Shown: in pieces, positions 28,529 through 36,828 of the stretch
Numbering within the stretch: position 1 is the first letter of the stretch
Layout of the letters: every line of letters begins with the position of its first letter
NCBI RefSeq assembly: GCF_001425205.1
Contig: NZ_LMDW01000019.1
Span: 246,559-310,558, forward strand
Reading direction: 5' to 3'
DNA from: Variovorax sp. Root411
GTDB lineage: Bacteria > Pseudomonadota > Gammaproteobacteria > Burkholderiales > Burkholderiaceae_C
DNA length: 64,000 nucleotides
Made by a program: the position numbers and the translations under genes
Notes under the pieces: model-generated
Told to the model about the DNA's origin: nothing
Seen by the model: the letters and a program-made list of their open reading frames with translations, nothing else
Databases searched by the model: none

Positions 28529-29206
28529 ATGACGAATCCACACGCCTCCACCTGGCATCCAATGGCACCCTCCGCCGGCCTGCGTCCCGGCGCCAACATC
28601 GTCGCCGGCTTCGCGGAAGGCCAGGAGCTCGCGCTCTGGCGCTCGGCCGACGGCGCCGCCCAGGCGTGGGAAAACCGGTGCCCGCACCGCAGCGTGCGCT
28701 TTACGCTCGGCCAGGTGATCGAAAACCGCCTCTCCTGCGCGTACCACGGCTGGCAGTACGCCGCGGGCAGCGGGCAGTGCACCCACATTCCGGCCCACCC
28801 GGCCATGCAGACGCCACGCAACGTCTGCGCCAAGGTGTTCGCCGCAGTGGATGCGGCGGGCATGCTGTGGGTCAACCTCGCCGCGGATGCAACCGCCGCG
28901 CCACCGCCGCTGGCCGATGCCGTGCCGGCCGGCTGGCACTTCTGCCGCAGCCTGACCGTGCGCGCCGGCGCGCAGGCCATGCGCGAAGCCCTCGCACGGC
29001 AAGGCTTCGCAATCGATGCGGGATCCGGCGCATGGCGCGGCGCGCTCGCCGGTGTGAAGACCGTTGCGCTGCTGCTCGAGGCGCAGCCCCGGCTCTCCTT
29101 CGTCCACCTGTGGACGGAGGCTGCCCCAGGCTCCAGCGCAATGAAGACGCTGCACGCAGCCGCGCGGAACCTGCGCGCCGGGATCGAAGCACAACCTCAA
29201 GGCTGA
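28529..29206 (+). CDS. Rieske [2Fe-2S] protein, small component of a split oxygenase
   Basis: A 225-residue protein. A Rieske domain occupies residues 8-115 with cluster ligands C51 and H53 (CPHRS) and C70 and H73 (CAYHGW), spacing CxH-N16-CxxH. The C-terminal 100 residues match no domain I recognise and lack a mononuclear iron site. ATG at 28529 is used because upstream frame composition is not protein-like. The next gene, 10 bp later, encodes an oxygenase catalytic domain lacking these ligands, so the two probably act together. Confidence 0.85.
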   Translation: MTNPHASTWHPMAPSAGLRPGANIVAGFAEGQELALWRSADGAAQAWENRCPHRSVRFTLGQVIENRLSCAYHGWQYAAGSGQCTHIPAHPAMQTPRNVCAKVFAAVDAAGMLWVNLAADATAAPPPLADAVPAGWHFCRSLTVRAGAQAMREALARQGFAIDAGSGAWRGALAGVKTVALLLEAQPRLSFVHLWTEAAPGSSAMKTLHAAARNLRAGIEAQPQG

Positions 29207-29216
29207 AGGAACCGCC

Positions 29217-30059
29217 ATGCCCTTCGTCACAGACGACCCCAACATGCTCGACGACTGGCTGGTCGTCGGGCCCGCCACACCCGAGCCCCGGACGACCCGT
29301 CTGCTGGGCGAAACCGTGCAGCTCCGCACCGATGCCGATGGCACGCCTCGATGCCACCTCGGCGACCATGCGCTCGCCGTGCAGTCGCACTACGGCTATC
29401 TCTGGGTCTGCCCGAGCGGCCGCCCCGCGCGTCCCCTCTTCGAGTTTCCGGAATACGCCGAGTGCGGCCGCCGCATCGTCGACTGCGGCGGCATCGGCGT
29501 GGCGGTGTCGGGGCTGCGCGTGATCGAGAACTTTCTCGACATGGCGCACTTTCCCTTCGTGCACGCCGACTACCTCGGCAAGGTGCCGCACACCGAGGTG
29601 GCGCAATACGAGGTGCAGGTCGAGCCCGGCACCGGCGAGATCTGGGCCACCGACTGCCGCTTCTGGCAGCCGCGCGCTTCGGCCGCGCACGATTCGGGCA
29701 GCGAGGTGTTCTACAAGTATCGCGTAATGCAGCCCTTCTCGGCCATGCTCTACAAGTCCAGCTTTCGCGCGGGCGAACTCGACGCCATCGGCCTCTTCCT
29801 GCAGCCCATCGACGACGAACACGTGATCGCCCACACCGTCCTCGCCTGCTATGACGACGACTCCACCAACGCCGAGCTCATCGCCTTCCAGCACACCATC
29901 TTCGGCCAGGACAAGCCGATCCTGGAAAACCACGCCTTCAAGCGCATGCCGCTCGAAGGCCGCGCCGAGACACCGACGCGCGGCGACACCTCCTCCGTCA
30001 CCTACCGGCGCTGGCTGCGCGAGCGCGGCATGCGCTTCGGCGTGAGGGCGGCGGCATGA
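29217..30059 (+). CDS. Rieske oxygenase catalytic subunit with vestigial Rieske domain (VanA-like)
   Basis: A 280-residue protein aligned in pattern with VanA-type demethylase alpha subunits. The mononuclear iron motif is intact: N105, D108, H111 and H116 in ENFLDMAHFPFVH. The N-terminal 90 residues keep the strand order of a Rieske domain (DDWLVVG, LLGETVQLR, YGYLWVCPSG) but have lost the CxH and CxxH loops. The electron must come from another protein, most simply the Rieske protein encoded upstream. RBS AAGGA precedes the ATG. It overlaps the GST gene by 4 bp. Confidence 0.85.
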   Translation: MPFVTDDPNMLDDWLVVGPATPEPRTTRLLGETVQLRTDADGTPRCHLGDHALAVQSHYGYLWVCPSGRPARPLFEFPEYAECGRRIVDCGGIGVAVSGLRVIENFLDMAHFPFVHADYLGKVPHTEVAQYEVQVEPGTGEIWATDCRFWQPRASAAHDSGSEVFYKYRVMQPFSAMLYKSSFRAGELDAIGLFLQPIDDEHVIAHTVLACYDDDSTNAELIAFQHTIFGQDKPILENHAFKRMPLEGRAETPTRGDTSSVTYRRWLRERGMRFGVRAAA

Positions 30060-30706
30060 CGACAACGATCAAGCTCTACGACTATCCGCTGTCGGGCAAC
30101 TGCTTCAAGGTGCGGCAGATGCTGGCGTGGCTGGGCATCGGGTACGACACGGTGCAGGTCGATTTCTTTCCGGGCCGCGCGCACAAGTCCGCCGCGTTCC
30201 TCGCAAACGTCAATCCGCTCGGGCAACTGCCGGTGATCGACGACGACGGTTTCCTGCTGCGCGATGCGCAGGCCATCCTGGTGTACCTCGCAAGCCGCTA
30301 CGACGCGCAAGGCCGGTGGTATCCCGGCGACGCGAAGCTGCGCGGCCAGATCGCGATGTGGCTCGCCACCGCTGACGAGATCACCCGCACGGCATCGGCC
30401 ACGCGGCTGCACGATGCGCTCGGCTACCACCATCTCGACATCGACGCCTGCCGCACCGGTGCGCGCGCGGTGTTCCGCGTGCTCGACGACCGTCTCGCCG
30501 AACAGGCGAGCGCCGGCCTGCGCTGGCTGGCCTCGGCGCCCGATCCGACTATTGCCGACCTTGCCTGCTTCCCCTATGTCGCGCTGGCTGGCGAGGGCGG
30601 TATTTCGCTCGACGAATTTCCCGCCCTGCGAGACTGGGTCTGGAATGTTCGCCACCTGCCCGGGTTTATCGGCATGCCGGGTATCTTCCCTGCCGGCCCT
30701 GCCTGA
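30056..30706 (+). CDS. Glutathione S-transferase
   Basis: A 216-residue GST with an N-terminal thioredoxin fold (residues 4-82: LYDYPLSGNCFKVRQML with a likely catalytic Ser13 or Cys16, then NPLGQLPVIDDDG with the cis-Pro) and a helical C-terminal domain with the TIADLACFPY capping motif. The ATGA overlap with the oxygenase gene suggests a role in the same pathway, for example handling a reactive product, before the glutathione-dependent formaldehyde genes. Confidence 0.92.
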   Translation: MTTTIKLYDYPLSGNCFKVRQMLAWLGIGYDTVQVDFFPGRAHKSAAFLANVNPLGQLPVIDDDGFLLRDAQAILVYLASRYDAQGRWYPGDAKLRGQIAMWLATADEITRTASATRLHDALGYHHLDIDACRTGARAVFRVLDDRLAEQASAGLRWLASAPDPTIADLACFPYVALAGEGGISLDEFPALRDWVWNVRHLPGFIGMPGIFPAGPA

Positions 30707-30744
30707 GTATCCTTAGCCCTTTTGCTTCTCCCCCGAAACCCGCC

Positions 30745-31851
30745 ATGAAAACCAAAGCCGCCGTCGCCTGGAAATCCGGAGCCCCGCTCACCATCGAAAC
30801 CGTGGACCTCGAAGGGCCCAAGTTCGGCGAGGTGCTGGTCGAGATCAAGGCCACCGGCATCTGCCATACCGACTACTACACGCTCTCGGGCGCTGACCCC
30901 GAAGGCATCTTCCCCGCCATCCTCGGCCATGAAGGCGCGGGCATCGTGGTCGACGTGGGCCCCGGCGTCACTACGCTCAAAAAGGGCGACCACGTCATCC
31001 CGCTGTACACGCCCGAGTGCCGCCAGTGCAAGTTCTGCCTCTCGCGCAAAACCAACCTGTGCCAGCTGATCCGCGGCACGCAGGGCAAGGGCCTGATGCC
31101 CGACGCCACCTCGCGCTTCAGCCTCGACGGCAAGCCCATCTTCCACTACATGGGCACCTCGACCTTCAGCAACTACACGGTCGCGCCCGAGATCTCGCTG
31201 GCCAAGATCCGCGAGGATGCGCCCTTCGACAAGGTCTGCTACATCGGCTGCGGCGTCACCACCGGCATCGGCGCGGTGATCTTCACGGCCAAGGTGGAAG
31301 CCGGCGCGAACGTGGTGGTGTTCGGCCTCGGCGGCATCGGGCTGAACGTGATCCAGGGCGCGAAGATGGTGGGCGCCGACAAGATCATCGGCGTCGATTT
31401 GAACCCCGAGCGCGAGGCCATGGCGCGCAAGTTCGGCATGACGCACTTCATCAACCCGAAGACGACAGAAAACGTGGTCGACGCCATCGTGCAGCTGACC
31501 GACGGCGGTGCGGACTACAGCTTCGAATGCATCGGCAACACCAAGGTGATGCGCCAGGCGCTCGAGTGCACGCACAAGGGCTGGGGGCGCAGCATCATCA
31601 TCGGCGTGGCCGAGGCGGGCGCGGAGATCAGCACGCGCCCGTTCCAGTTGGTTACCGGCCGCAAGTGGGAAGGCTCAGCCTTCGGCGGCGCACGCGGACG
31701 CACCGACGTGCCGAAGATCGTCGACTGGTACATGGAAGGCAAGATCGACATCGACAGCCTCATCACGCACACCATGCCACTGGAAGACATCAACAAGGGC
31801 TTCGATCTGATGAAGCGCGGCGAGTCGATTCGCGGCGTCGTCCTTTACTAG
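30745..31851 (+). CDS. frmA: S-(hydroxymethyl)glutathione dehydrogenase (class III alcohol dehydrogenase)
   Basis: A 368-residue zinc alcohol dehydrogenase. Catalytic zinc ligands are C40 and H62 with E63; the structural zinc site is C92, C95, C98 and C106. The NAD fold motif GLGGIGLN follows. It oxidises S-hydroxymethylglutathione, formed from formaldehyde and glutathione, to S-formylglutathione. fghA, which completes the route, is two genes downstream. Confidence 0.97.
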   Translation: MKTKAAVAWKSGAPLTIETVDLEGPKFGEVLVEIKATGICHTDYYTLSGADPEGIFPAILGHEGAGIVVDVGPGVTTLKKGDHVIPLYTPECRQCKFCLSRKTNLCQLIRGTQGKGLMPDATSRFSLDGKPIFHYMGTSTFSNYTVAPEISLAKIREDAPFDKVCYIGCGVTTGIGAVIFTAKVEAGANVVVFGLGGIGLNVIQGAKMVGADKIIGVDLNPEREAMARKFGMTHFINPKTTENVVDAIVQLTDGGADYSFECIGNTKVMRQALECTHKGWGRSIIIGVAEAGAEISTRPFQLVTGRKWEGSAFGGARGRTDVPKIVDWYMEGKIDIDSLITHTMPLEDINKGFDLMKRGESIRGVVLY

Positions 31852-31871
31852 CAGCGCTGGAGGCACCGGTC

Positions 31872-32795
31872 ATGACCCGCATGGAGCCTTTGCGCAAGAT
31901 CGAAGCCGGTGTGCTCGAAGTCGCGTACTTCGAAGCCGGCCCCGCCGATGGCCCGCCGGTGCTGCTGATGCACGGATTTCCGTACGACATCCACACGTAT
32001 GCCGAAGTCGCGCCCATGCTCGCCGATCAGGGCTGCCGTGCGATCGTGCCGTACTTGCGCGGCTACGGCGCCACGCGCTTCCTGAGCGAGGCCACGCCGC
32101 GCTCGGGCGAGCAGGCCGCGCTGGGCGCCGACCTGCTCGCGCTGCTCGATGCGCTGAAGATCGAGCGCGCGGTGCTGGCCGGCTACGACTGGGGCGGCCG
32201 CGCCGCCTGCGTGGTCGCGGCGCTGTGGCCCGAACGCGTCGCGGGGCTGGTGTCCTTCAACAGCTACAACATCCAGGACATCGCCAGGGCGATGGAGCCA
32301 GACGCGCCGGCCAACGAGCACAGCCTCTGGTACCAGTACTACTTCCACAGCGAGCGCGGCCGCGTCGGCCTCGGGAAAGACCGCAAGGCGCTCACGAAGC
32401 TGCTGTGGAAGCAGTGGTCGCCCACGTGGAAGTTCGACGACGCCACCTTCGAGCGCAGCGCCGCCGCCTTCGACCATCCCGACTTCGTGGACGTGGTGAT
32501 CCAGTCGTACCGCCATCGCTTCGGCCTCGTGCCGGGCGACCCGGCCTATGCGTACATCGAACGCCGCCTCGCGGCCCAGCCCGCGATCACAGTGCCCACC
32601 ATCACTTTCGACGGCCTCGACGACGGCGTGCGCCCGCCCGCCGACGCATCGGCCCACGCGCACCGCTTCGGCGGGCCGCGTTCGCACCGCCTCGTGCCCG
32701 GCGTGGGCCACAACATGCCGCAGGAAGCGCCGCGCATCTTTGCCGATGCCGTGCTCGAACTCGTACCCGCCCTGCGCAGCAAGAATCCGCAATGA
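31872..32795 (+). CDS. Alpha/beta hydrolase with Asp nucleophile (epoxide hydrolase/dehalogenase-like)
   Basis: A 307-residue alpha/beta hydrolase. The nucleophile elbow reads GYDWGG with D106 rather than Ser. The oxyanion segment is HGFPYD (residues 34-39) and the catalytic His is in GVGHNMPQE near the C-terminus. An Asp nucleophile is typical of epoxide hydrolases and haloalkane dehalogenases, not esterases. It lies between frmA and fghA and overlaps fghA by 4 bp. Substrate unknown. Confidence 0.88.
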   Translation: MTRMEPLRKIEAGVLEVAYFEAGPADGPPVLLMHGFPYDIHTYAEVAPMLADQGCRAIVPYLRGYGATRFLSEATPRSGEQAALGADLLALLDALKIERAVLAGYDWGGRAACVVAALWPERVAGLVSFNSYNIQDIARAMEPDAPANEHSLWYQYYFHSERGRVGLGKDRKALTKLLWKQWSPTWKFDDATFERSAAAFDHPDFVDVVIQSYRHRFGLVPGDPAYAYIERRLAAQPAITVPTITFDGLDDGVRPPADASAHAHRFGGPRSHRLVPGVGHNMPQEAPRIFADAVLELVPALRSKNPQ

Positions 32796-33670
32796 CCGAC
32801 AACAGCCCCAAGACCCTTTCCGAACACCATGCCTTCGGCGGCGTGCAAAGCTTCCACGAGCACCACTCGCACGAAATCGGCCTGCCGATGCGCTTCTCGG
32901 TGTACCTGCCGCCGCAGGTCGCACACGAGCGCGTGCCCGCCCTGCTCTACCTCGCAGGCCTGACCTGCAACGAAGAGACCTTCGCCGTGAAGGCCGGCGC
33001 ACAGCGCATGGCCGCGAGCCTGGGCATCGCGCTGATCGCGCCCGACACCAGCCCGCGCGGCCCCGCCGCCGAGTGCGTGCCCGGCGCGAAGGACGACTGG
33101 GACTTCGGCATCGGCGCCGGCTTCTACCTCGACGCGCTCGCCGAACCCTGGGCCACGCACTGGCGCATGGAAAGCTGGATCGTGCACGAGCTGCTGCCGC
33201 TGGTGGCCCGGCACTTCGCCATCGACGGCGAGCGCATCGGCATCTCCGGCCACTCGATGGGCGGCCATGGCGCGCTCACGCTGGCGCTGCGGCATCCGGG
33301 GCGTTTCAAATCGCTCTCGGCCTTTGCGCCGATCTGCGCACCCACGCAGTGCCCGTGGGGCGAGAAGGCGTTCGGCGGCTACCTGGGCCGCCCCGGCGCC
33401 GACCGCGCCCAGTGGCTCGCACACGACGCGAGCGCGCTCATGAAATCGCAGGTCGCGGCGCCCTACCCGCAAGGCATCCTCGTCGACCAGGGCCTGGCCG
33501 ACAAGTTTCTCGCCGAACAGTTGCTCCCCGAGGCGTTCGAGGCCGCCTGCTTCGCGGCCGGCCAGCCGCTCACGCTGCGCCGCCACGCGGGCTACGACCA
33601 CGGCTACTACTTCATCCAGAGCTTCATGGCCGACCACATCGCGCACCACGCGCAAACGCTGCGCGCGTAA
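32792..33670 (+). CDS. fghA: S-formylglutathione hydrolase
   Basis: A 292-residue esterase D-type hydrolase. The nucleophile S155 sits in GHSMGGHG. The Asp is in LVDQGLADKF and the His in AGYDHGYYF. The segment LTCNEETF with the conserved Cys59 is typical of the family. It hydrolyses S-formylglutathione to formate and glutathione after FrmA. Confidence 0.96.
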   Translation: MTDNSPKTLSEHHAFGGVQSFHEHHSHEIGLPMRFSVYLPPQVAHERVPALLYLAGLTCNEETFAVKAGAQRMAASLGIALIAPDTSPRGPAAECVPGAKDDWDFGIGAGFYLDALAEPWATHWRMESWIVHELLPLVARHFAIDGERIGISGHSMGGHGALTLALRHPGRFKSLSAFAPICAPTQCPWGEKAFGGYLGRPGADRAQWLAHDASALMKSQVAAPYPQGILVDQGLADKFLAEQLLPEAFEAACFAAGQPLTLRRHAGYDHGYYFIQSFMADHIAHHAQTLRA

Positions 33671-33704
33671 AGTTTCATCGACCGCGGCGGCCTCGCGCCG
33701 TATC

Positions 33705-34208
33705 ATGAAACGCATGTCCGCCGCCCAAATTCCTGCCTTCCACCTGCGGTCGCGCGAAGGCACCGCCGAAGAGAACATGGTGCTGGCCGGCATCTGGCGC
33801 CGCGCGTGGATCGCGGCCAACCGGGGCCTCCCCCATATCGAACCGATCGCCCACTGGCTGCGCCGCGTGCAGACCGAATTCGGGTCGCCCGCCGACGTGG
33901 TGCTGGCGGAGCGCGACGGGCAGGTGCTGGCGTTCATGGTGCTGCTGGAGCGGCGCGAGTATGTGGCGCAACTCTTCGTCGAGCCCCACCTGCGCAACCA
34001 GGGCTTGGGCAAGGCCTTGCTCGACGAGGCGTGCGTGCGCTTCCCGACCGGCTGGTGGCTGCACGTGGCCGCGACCAACACGCCGGCGCAGCGCTTCTAC
34101 GAGCGCTATGGCCTCGAGCGCGGCGCGGTCGACCGCCATCCCACGAGCGGCCGCGAACGCATCGCCTACCATTGGTCGCCCTCGCACCCGCCATGGCGCG
34201 TCGGTTGA
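33705..34208 (+). CDS. GNAT-family N-acetyltransferase
   Basis: A 167-residue GNAT protein. The acetyl-CoA-binding motif A is visible as LFVEPHLRNQGLGKALL (R-x-x-G-x-G/A type) around residues 90-106, followed by AATNTPAQRFYERYGL, the usual motif B. No clue to the acceptor substrate. The start may be at M1 or M4. Downstream genes (VOC, TfoX, exonuclease) overlap one another and may be co-transcribed with it. Confidence 0.88.
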   Translation: MKRMSAAQIPAFHLRSREGTAEENMVLAGIWRRAWIAANRGLPHIEPIAHWLRRVQTEFGSPADVVLAERDGQVLAFMVLLERREYVAQLFVEPHLRNQGLGKALLDEACVRFPTGWWLHVAATNTPAQRFYERYGLERGAVDRHPTSGRERIAYHWSPSHPPWRVG

Positions 34209-34233
34209 ACCCATTCCAATTTTTCCCCGCTCC

Positions 34234-34623
34234 ATGCGCATCGACCACATCGCACTCTGGACCACCGATCTCGAGCGCTGCAAGCGCTTCTATGTCGACT
34301 ATTTCGGCGCCACCGCCGGCGCGGGCTACGTCAACCCGGCCAAGGGTTTTGCCTCGTGCTTCCTGAGCCTTGGCGATGGCGCACGCATCGAGGCCATGAC
34401 GACGAGCACGCTCTCTCCGGTGACGGCGGAGGCCGGCGCACAGCGCATGGGCTGGACGCACCTCGCGATCAGCGTGGGCTCCGACGCGGCGGTCGACGAA
34501 CTCACGCAGCGGCTGAAGGCCGACGGCCATCCGCTGCTCGACGGCCCGCGCCGCACCGGCGACGGCTACTACGAAAGCGTGGTGCTGGACCCCGACGGCA
34601 ACCGCATCGAGATCACGGCATGA
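34234..34623 (+). CDS. VOC-family (glyoxalase/bleomycin resistance-like) protein
   Basis: A 129-residue VOC protein with two beta-alpha-beta-beta-beta modules: IDHIALWTTDLERCKRFY at the start and WTHLAISVG in the middle. Potential metal ligands are H5, E54 (RIEAM), H76 and the C-terminal Glu in NRIEITA, the glyoxalase I pattern. It could be a lactoylglutathione lyase-like enzyme or a binding protein. It overlaps the TfoX-type gene by 4 bp. Confidence 0.87.
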   Translation: MRIDHIALWTTDLERCKRFYVDYFGATAGAGYVNPAKGFASCFLSLGDGARIEAMTTSTLSPVTAEAGAQRMGWTHLAISVGSDAAVDELTQRLKADGHPLLDGPRRTGDGYYESVVLDPDGNRIEITA

Positions 34624-35033
34624 GCGATTTCGTCGATAGCCTGCACGAAACCTTCGAGCGCCTGGGCCGTATCCGCACGCGCCGCATGTTCGGAGGCCAT
34701 GGCGTGTGGCACGAGGACCGCATGATCGCCCTCGTGGCCAACGACACGCTCTACCTCAAGTCGGATGCCGAGAGCGCGCCGTACTTCGACGCGCTCGACC
34801 TGCCGCCGTTCACCTACGTGCGCCAGGGCCAGTCGATGCCGATGTCGTACCGGCAAGCCCCGGCGGACCTGTTCGAGGACCGGCACGAAGCCGCACTCTG
34901 GGGCCGCCGCGCCTACGAGGCAGCGCTGCGCTCGGGCCAGCCGCCGAAGCCGAAGAAAACATCCGTGAAGAAGAACCCCCCCGCAAAGAAAGCCGCAGTG
35001 AAGAAGAAGACAACGAAGGCAGCCTCCCGGTGA
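34620..35033 (+). CDS. TfoX N-terminal domain protein with lysine-rich tail
   Basis: A 137-residue protein. Residues 1-105 match the TfoX N-terminal domain (RTRRMFGGHGVWHEDRMIALV, then a TLYLK strand). The last 30 residues are a Lys/Ala/Pro tail with repeated KK and PAKKA units, like histone H1-type tails of bacterial DNA-binding proteins. Full-length TfoX/Sxy regulates competence; this short form lacks the C-terminal domain. Overlaps neighbours at both ends (ATGA, GTGA). Confidence 0.85.
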   Translation: MSDFVDSLHETFERLGRIRTRRMFGGHGVWHEDRMIALVANDTLYLKSDAESAPYFDALDLPPFTYVRQGQSMPMSYRQAPADLFEDRHEAALWGRRAYEAALRSGQPPKPKKTSVKKNPPAKKAAVKKKTTKAASR

Positions 35034-35641
35034 GCGCCCACAACCCGACGCTCCCGCCCCTTCCCGAACGCGAACAGATCGCGCTGCTCGAACCCTTCGA
35101 AGGCCTCGGTCCCAAGGACATCGTCGTCGTCACCACGCTGCAGGAGGCCGAGCGCGCGGCCGCCACGCTGCTGGCAGCCGGCATCGCCGGCTTCGACACC
35201 GAATCGAAGCCCACCTTCGCGAAGAACGAGGTGTCGGGCGGCCCGCACGTGGTGCAGTTCTCGACGCGCGACACGGCGTGGCTGTTCCAGTTGCACCGCA
35301 CCGAATGCAACCCGGTGGTGGCCACGCTGATCGCCTCGGCCGAGCTGCGCAAGGTCGGCTTCGGCCTCTCTGGCGACCTCACGCTGATCCGCCTGCGGCT
35401 CGGCATCGAGCCGAAGGCGGTGTTCGACATTGACACCGAATTCCGCCACCGCGGCTACCGCAAGTCGGTCGGCGTGAAGACGGCCGTGGCGCTGGTGTTC
35501 AACCGGCGCTTCATCAAGTCGCGCAAGGCGACCACGTCGAACTGGGCCAACCGGCAGCTCACCGAGGCGCAGATCCGCTACGCGGCCAACGACGCCTACG
35601 CATCCATCCGCGTGTACGACGCGCTCTTCGGCGGCAACTGA
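35030..35641 (+). CDS. 3'-5' exonuclease domain protein (DnaQ/RNase D-like)
   Basis: A 203-residue protein with a GTG start overlapping the previous stop. DEDDy-type motifs are visible: DTE in GFDTESKP (ExoI), a following D in FGLSGDLTLI (ExoII), and YAANDAY (ExoIII). The pattern fits WRN/RNase D-like exonucleases without HRDC or polymerase domains. Possible role in RNA or DNA end processing; substrate unknown. Confidence 0.9.
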   Translation: MSAHNPTLPPLPEREQIALLEPFEGLGPKDIVVVTTLQEAERAAATLLAAGIAGFDTESKPTFAKNEVSGGPHVVQFSTRDTAWLFQLHRTECNPVVATLIASAELRKVGFGLSGDLTLIRLRLGIEPKAVFDIDTEFRHRGYRKSVGVKTAVALVFNRRFIKSRKATTSNWANRQLTEAQIRYAANDAYASIRVYDALFGGN

Positions 35642-35645
35642 CCGG

Positions 35646-36374
35646 TCAGTCCCGCCCCGCCTCCAGGATTGCCTGCGCGAGCCGCCCGGGGTTCGAGAAG
35701 AACATCTCGTGGCTGCCGGGGCATTCCACCAACCGGAACAGGCCCAGCCGCTCCGACAGGCGCGGATGCCACGGCATGCCGTGCGGCATCGCGGTGTCCT
35801 GCTGGCAGTTGACATACGACTTGCCCAGCGCCAGCGCGGCCAGCGGCTGCCGCAGCCTGATCTTGTCGGTGAAGGTGCGGTACGGATGCGGGTTGAGCTT
35901 TTCGTAGGCCGCCTGCGCGGTCGCCAGGTCGGCGTCGTTGATGAAGGCTTCGCGCCAGATCTCGAAAGGCAGGGTCACCGCGTTGGCGTTGGCCGCCGCC
36001 ACGGCGTGGAACATCGCAACGTATGGCGGCGGCACCATGTCGTTGAGCGACTCGCCATCGAGCGGCACGAAGGCGTTGATGTACACCAGCCGCTTCAGGC
36101 GCGGCGCGATGCGGTCCGCCACGCCCGAGATCACCATGCCGCCGTAGCTGTGGCCTACGAGGCGGACCTCGGTGAGGTTCTTCTCCTCGATGTAGCGCAC
36201 GGCCGAGGCGATCGCGTCGTCCAGCGTGGTGCTGGCGCGGTCGTCGCCGGGGTTGTTGCCCGCGAGCGTGGGGCAGTACGCGGTATGACCGGCCGCGCGC
36301 AGGCCGTCGGCCACGGCTTCGATTTGGGCGCCGGTATGCCACGCACCGTGGACTAGAACGTAGGTGTCGGACAT
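35646..36374 (-). CDS. Alpha/beta hydrolase (plant methylesterase/hydroxynitrile-lyase-like family)
   Basis: A 242-residue alpha/beta hydrolase beginning MSDTYVLVHGAWHTG with AGGAGAC 8 nt upstream. The catalytic Ser is in GHSYGG near residue 84 and the His in CPGSHEMFF near the C-terminus. The VLVHGAWHTG opening and lack of signal peptide resemble the MES/salicylate-binding esterase-like group. It converges with the exonuclease gene and points away from the ars operon. Confidence 0.9.
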   Translation of the reverse strand: MSDTYVLVHGAWHTGAQIEAVADGLRAAGHTAYCPTLAGNNPGDDRASTTLDDAIASAVRYIEEKNLTEVRLVGHSYGGMVISGVADRIAPRLKRLVYINAFVPLDGESLNDMVPPPYVAMFHAVAAANANAVTLPFEIWREAFINDADLATAQAAYEKLNPHPYRTFTDKIRLRQPLAALALGKSYVNCQQDTAMPHGMPWHPRLSERLGLFRLVECPGSHEMFFSNPGRLAQAILEAGRD

Positions 36375-36492
36375 GGGCTTGTCTCCTTCGTTGTGAGGGG
36401 AACGACTGTAGGGGCAATGGCGTGCTGCGGGTGGCCGATGTGCGCCAGCGCGATGGCCGGCTCGTGCCGGATCGGCTGCTATCATTCAACTA

Positions 36493-36508
36493 TTCAACGA
36501 TATTTGAA
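36493..36508 (+). promoter_or_regulatory. ArsR operator abutting the arsR start codon
   Basis: Inverted repeat TTCAA-N6-TTGAA at 36493-36508, with a preceding direct repeat ATTCAAC (36484-36490 and 36492-36498). A TATCAT box lies at 36480-36485. The dyad ends 2 nt before the ATG, so repressor binding would block transcription start. TTCAA/TTGAA dyads are the usual ArsR target type. Confidence 0.65.
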
Positions 36509-36510
36509 AT

Positions 36511-36828
36511 ATGAAAGAAGGTGACGTCATCCAAGCCCTGGCCGCACTGGCGCAGCCCGTTCGCCTGCGGGTGTTCCGTGCGCTGGTGGAGGCAGGCCCG
36601 GCCGGCCTCACGCCCGGCGCGCTGACCGAAGCGCTCGAAGTGCCGGCAACAGGGCTGTCGTTCCACCTCAAGGAACTCATGCATTCGGGGCTCGTCTCGC
36701 AGGAGCGGCAGGGCCGCAACCTCATCTACCGTGCGGCGTTCGACCGGATGAACGGCCTGCTTGCCTACCTCACGCAGAACTGCTGCCAGGGCGAACCCTG
36801 CACCACCGGGTGCTCGCCGGCATGCTGA
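36511..36828 (+). CDS. arsR: ArsR-family arsenite-responsive repressor, C-terminal cysteine type
   Basis: A 105-residue ArsR/SmtB winged helix (recognition helix around TGLSFHLKELMHSGLV). The classical helix-3 ELCVCDL site is absent. Instead cysteines cluster at the end: C91, C92, C97, C101 and C105. This resembles the Acidithiobacillus ferrooxidans ArsR site built from C-terminal cysteines, a known family variant. No Shine-Dalgarno sequence is visible between operator and ATG. Overlaps arsB by 7 bp. Confidence 0.93.
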   Translation: MKEGDVIQALAALAQPVRLRVFRALVEAGPAGLTPGALTEALEVPATGLSFHLKELMHSGLVSQERQGRNLIYRAAFDRMNGLLAYLTQNCCQGEPCTTGCSPAC

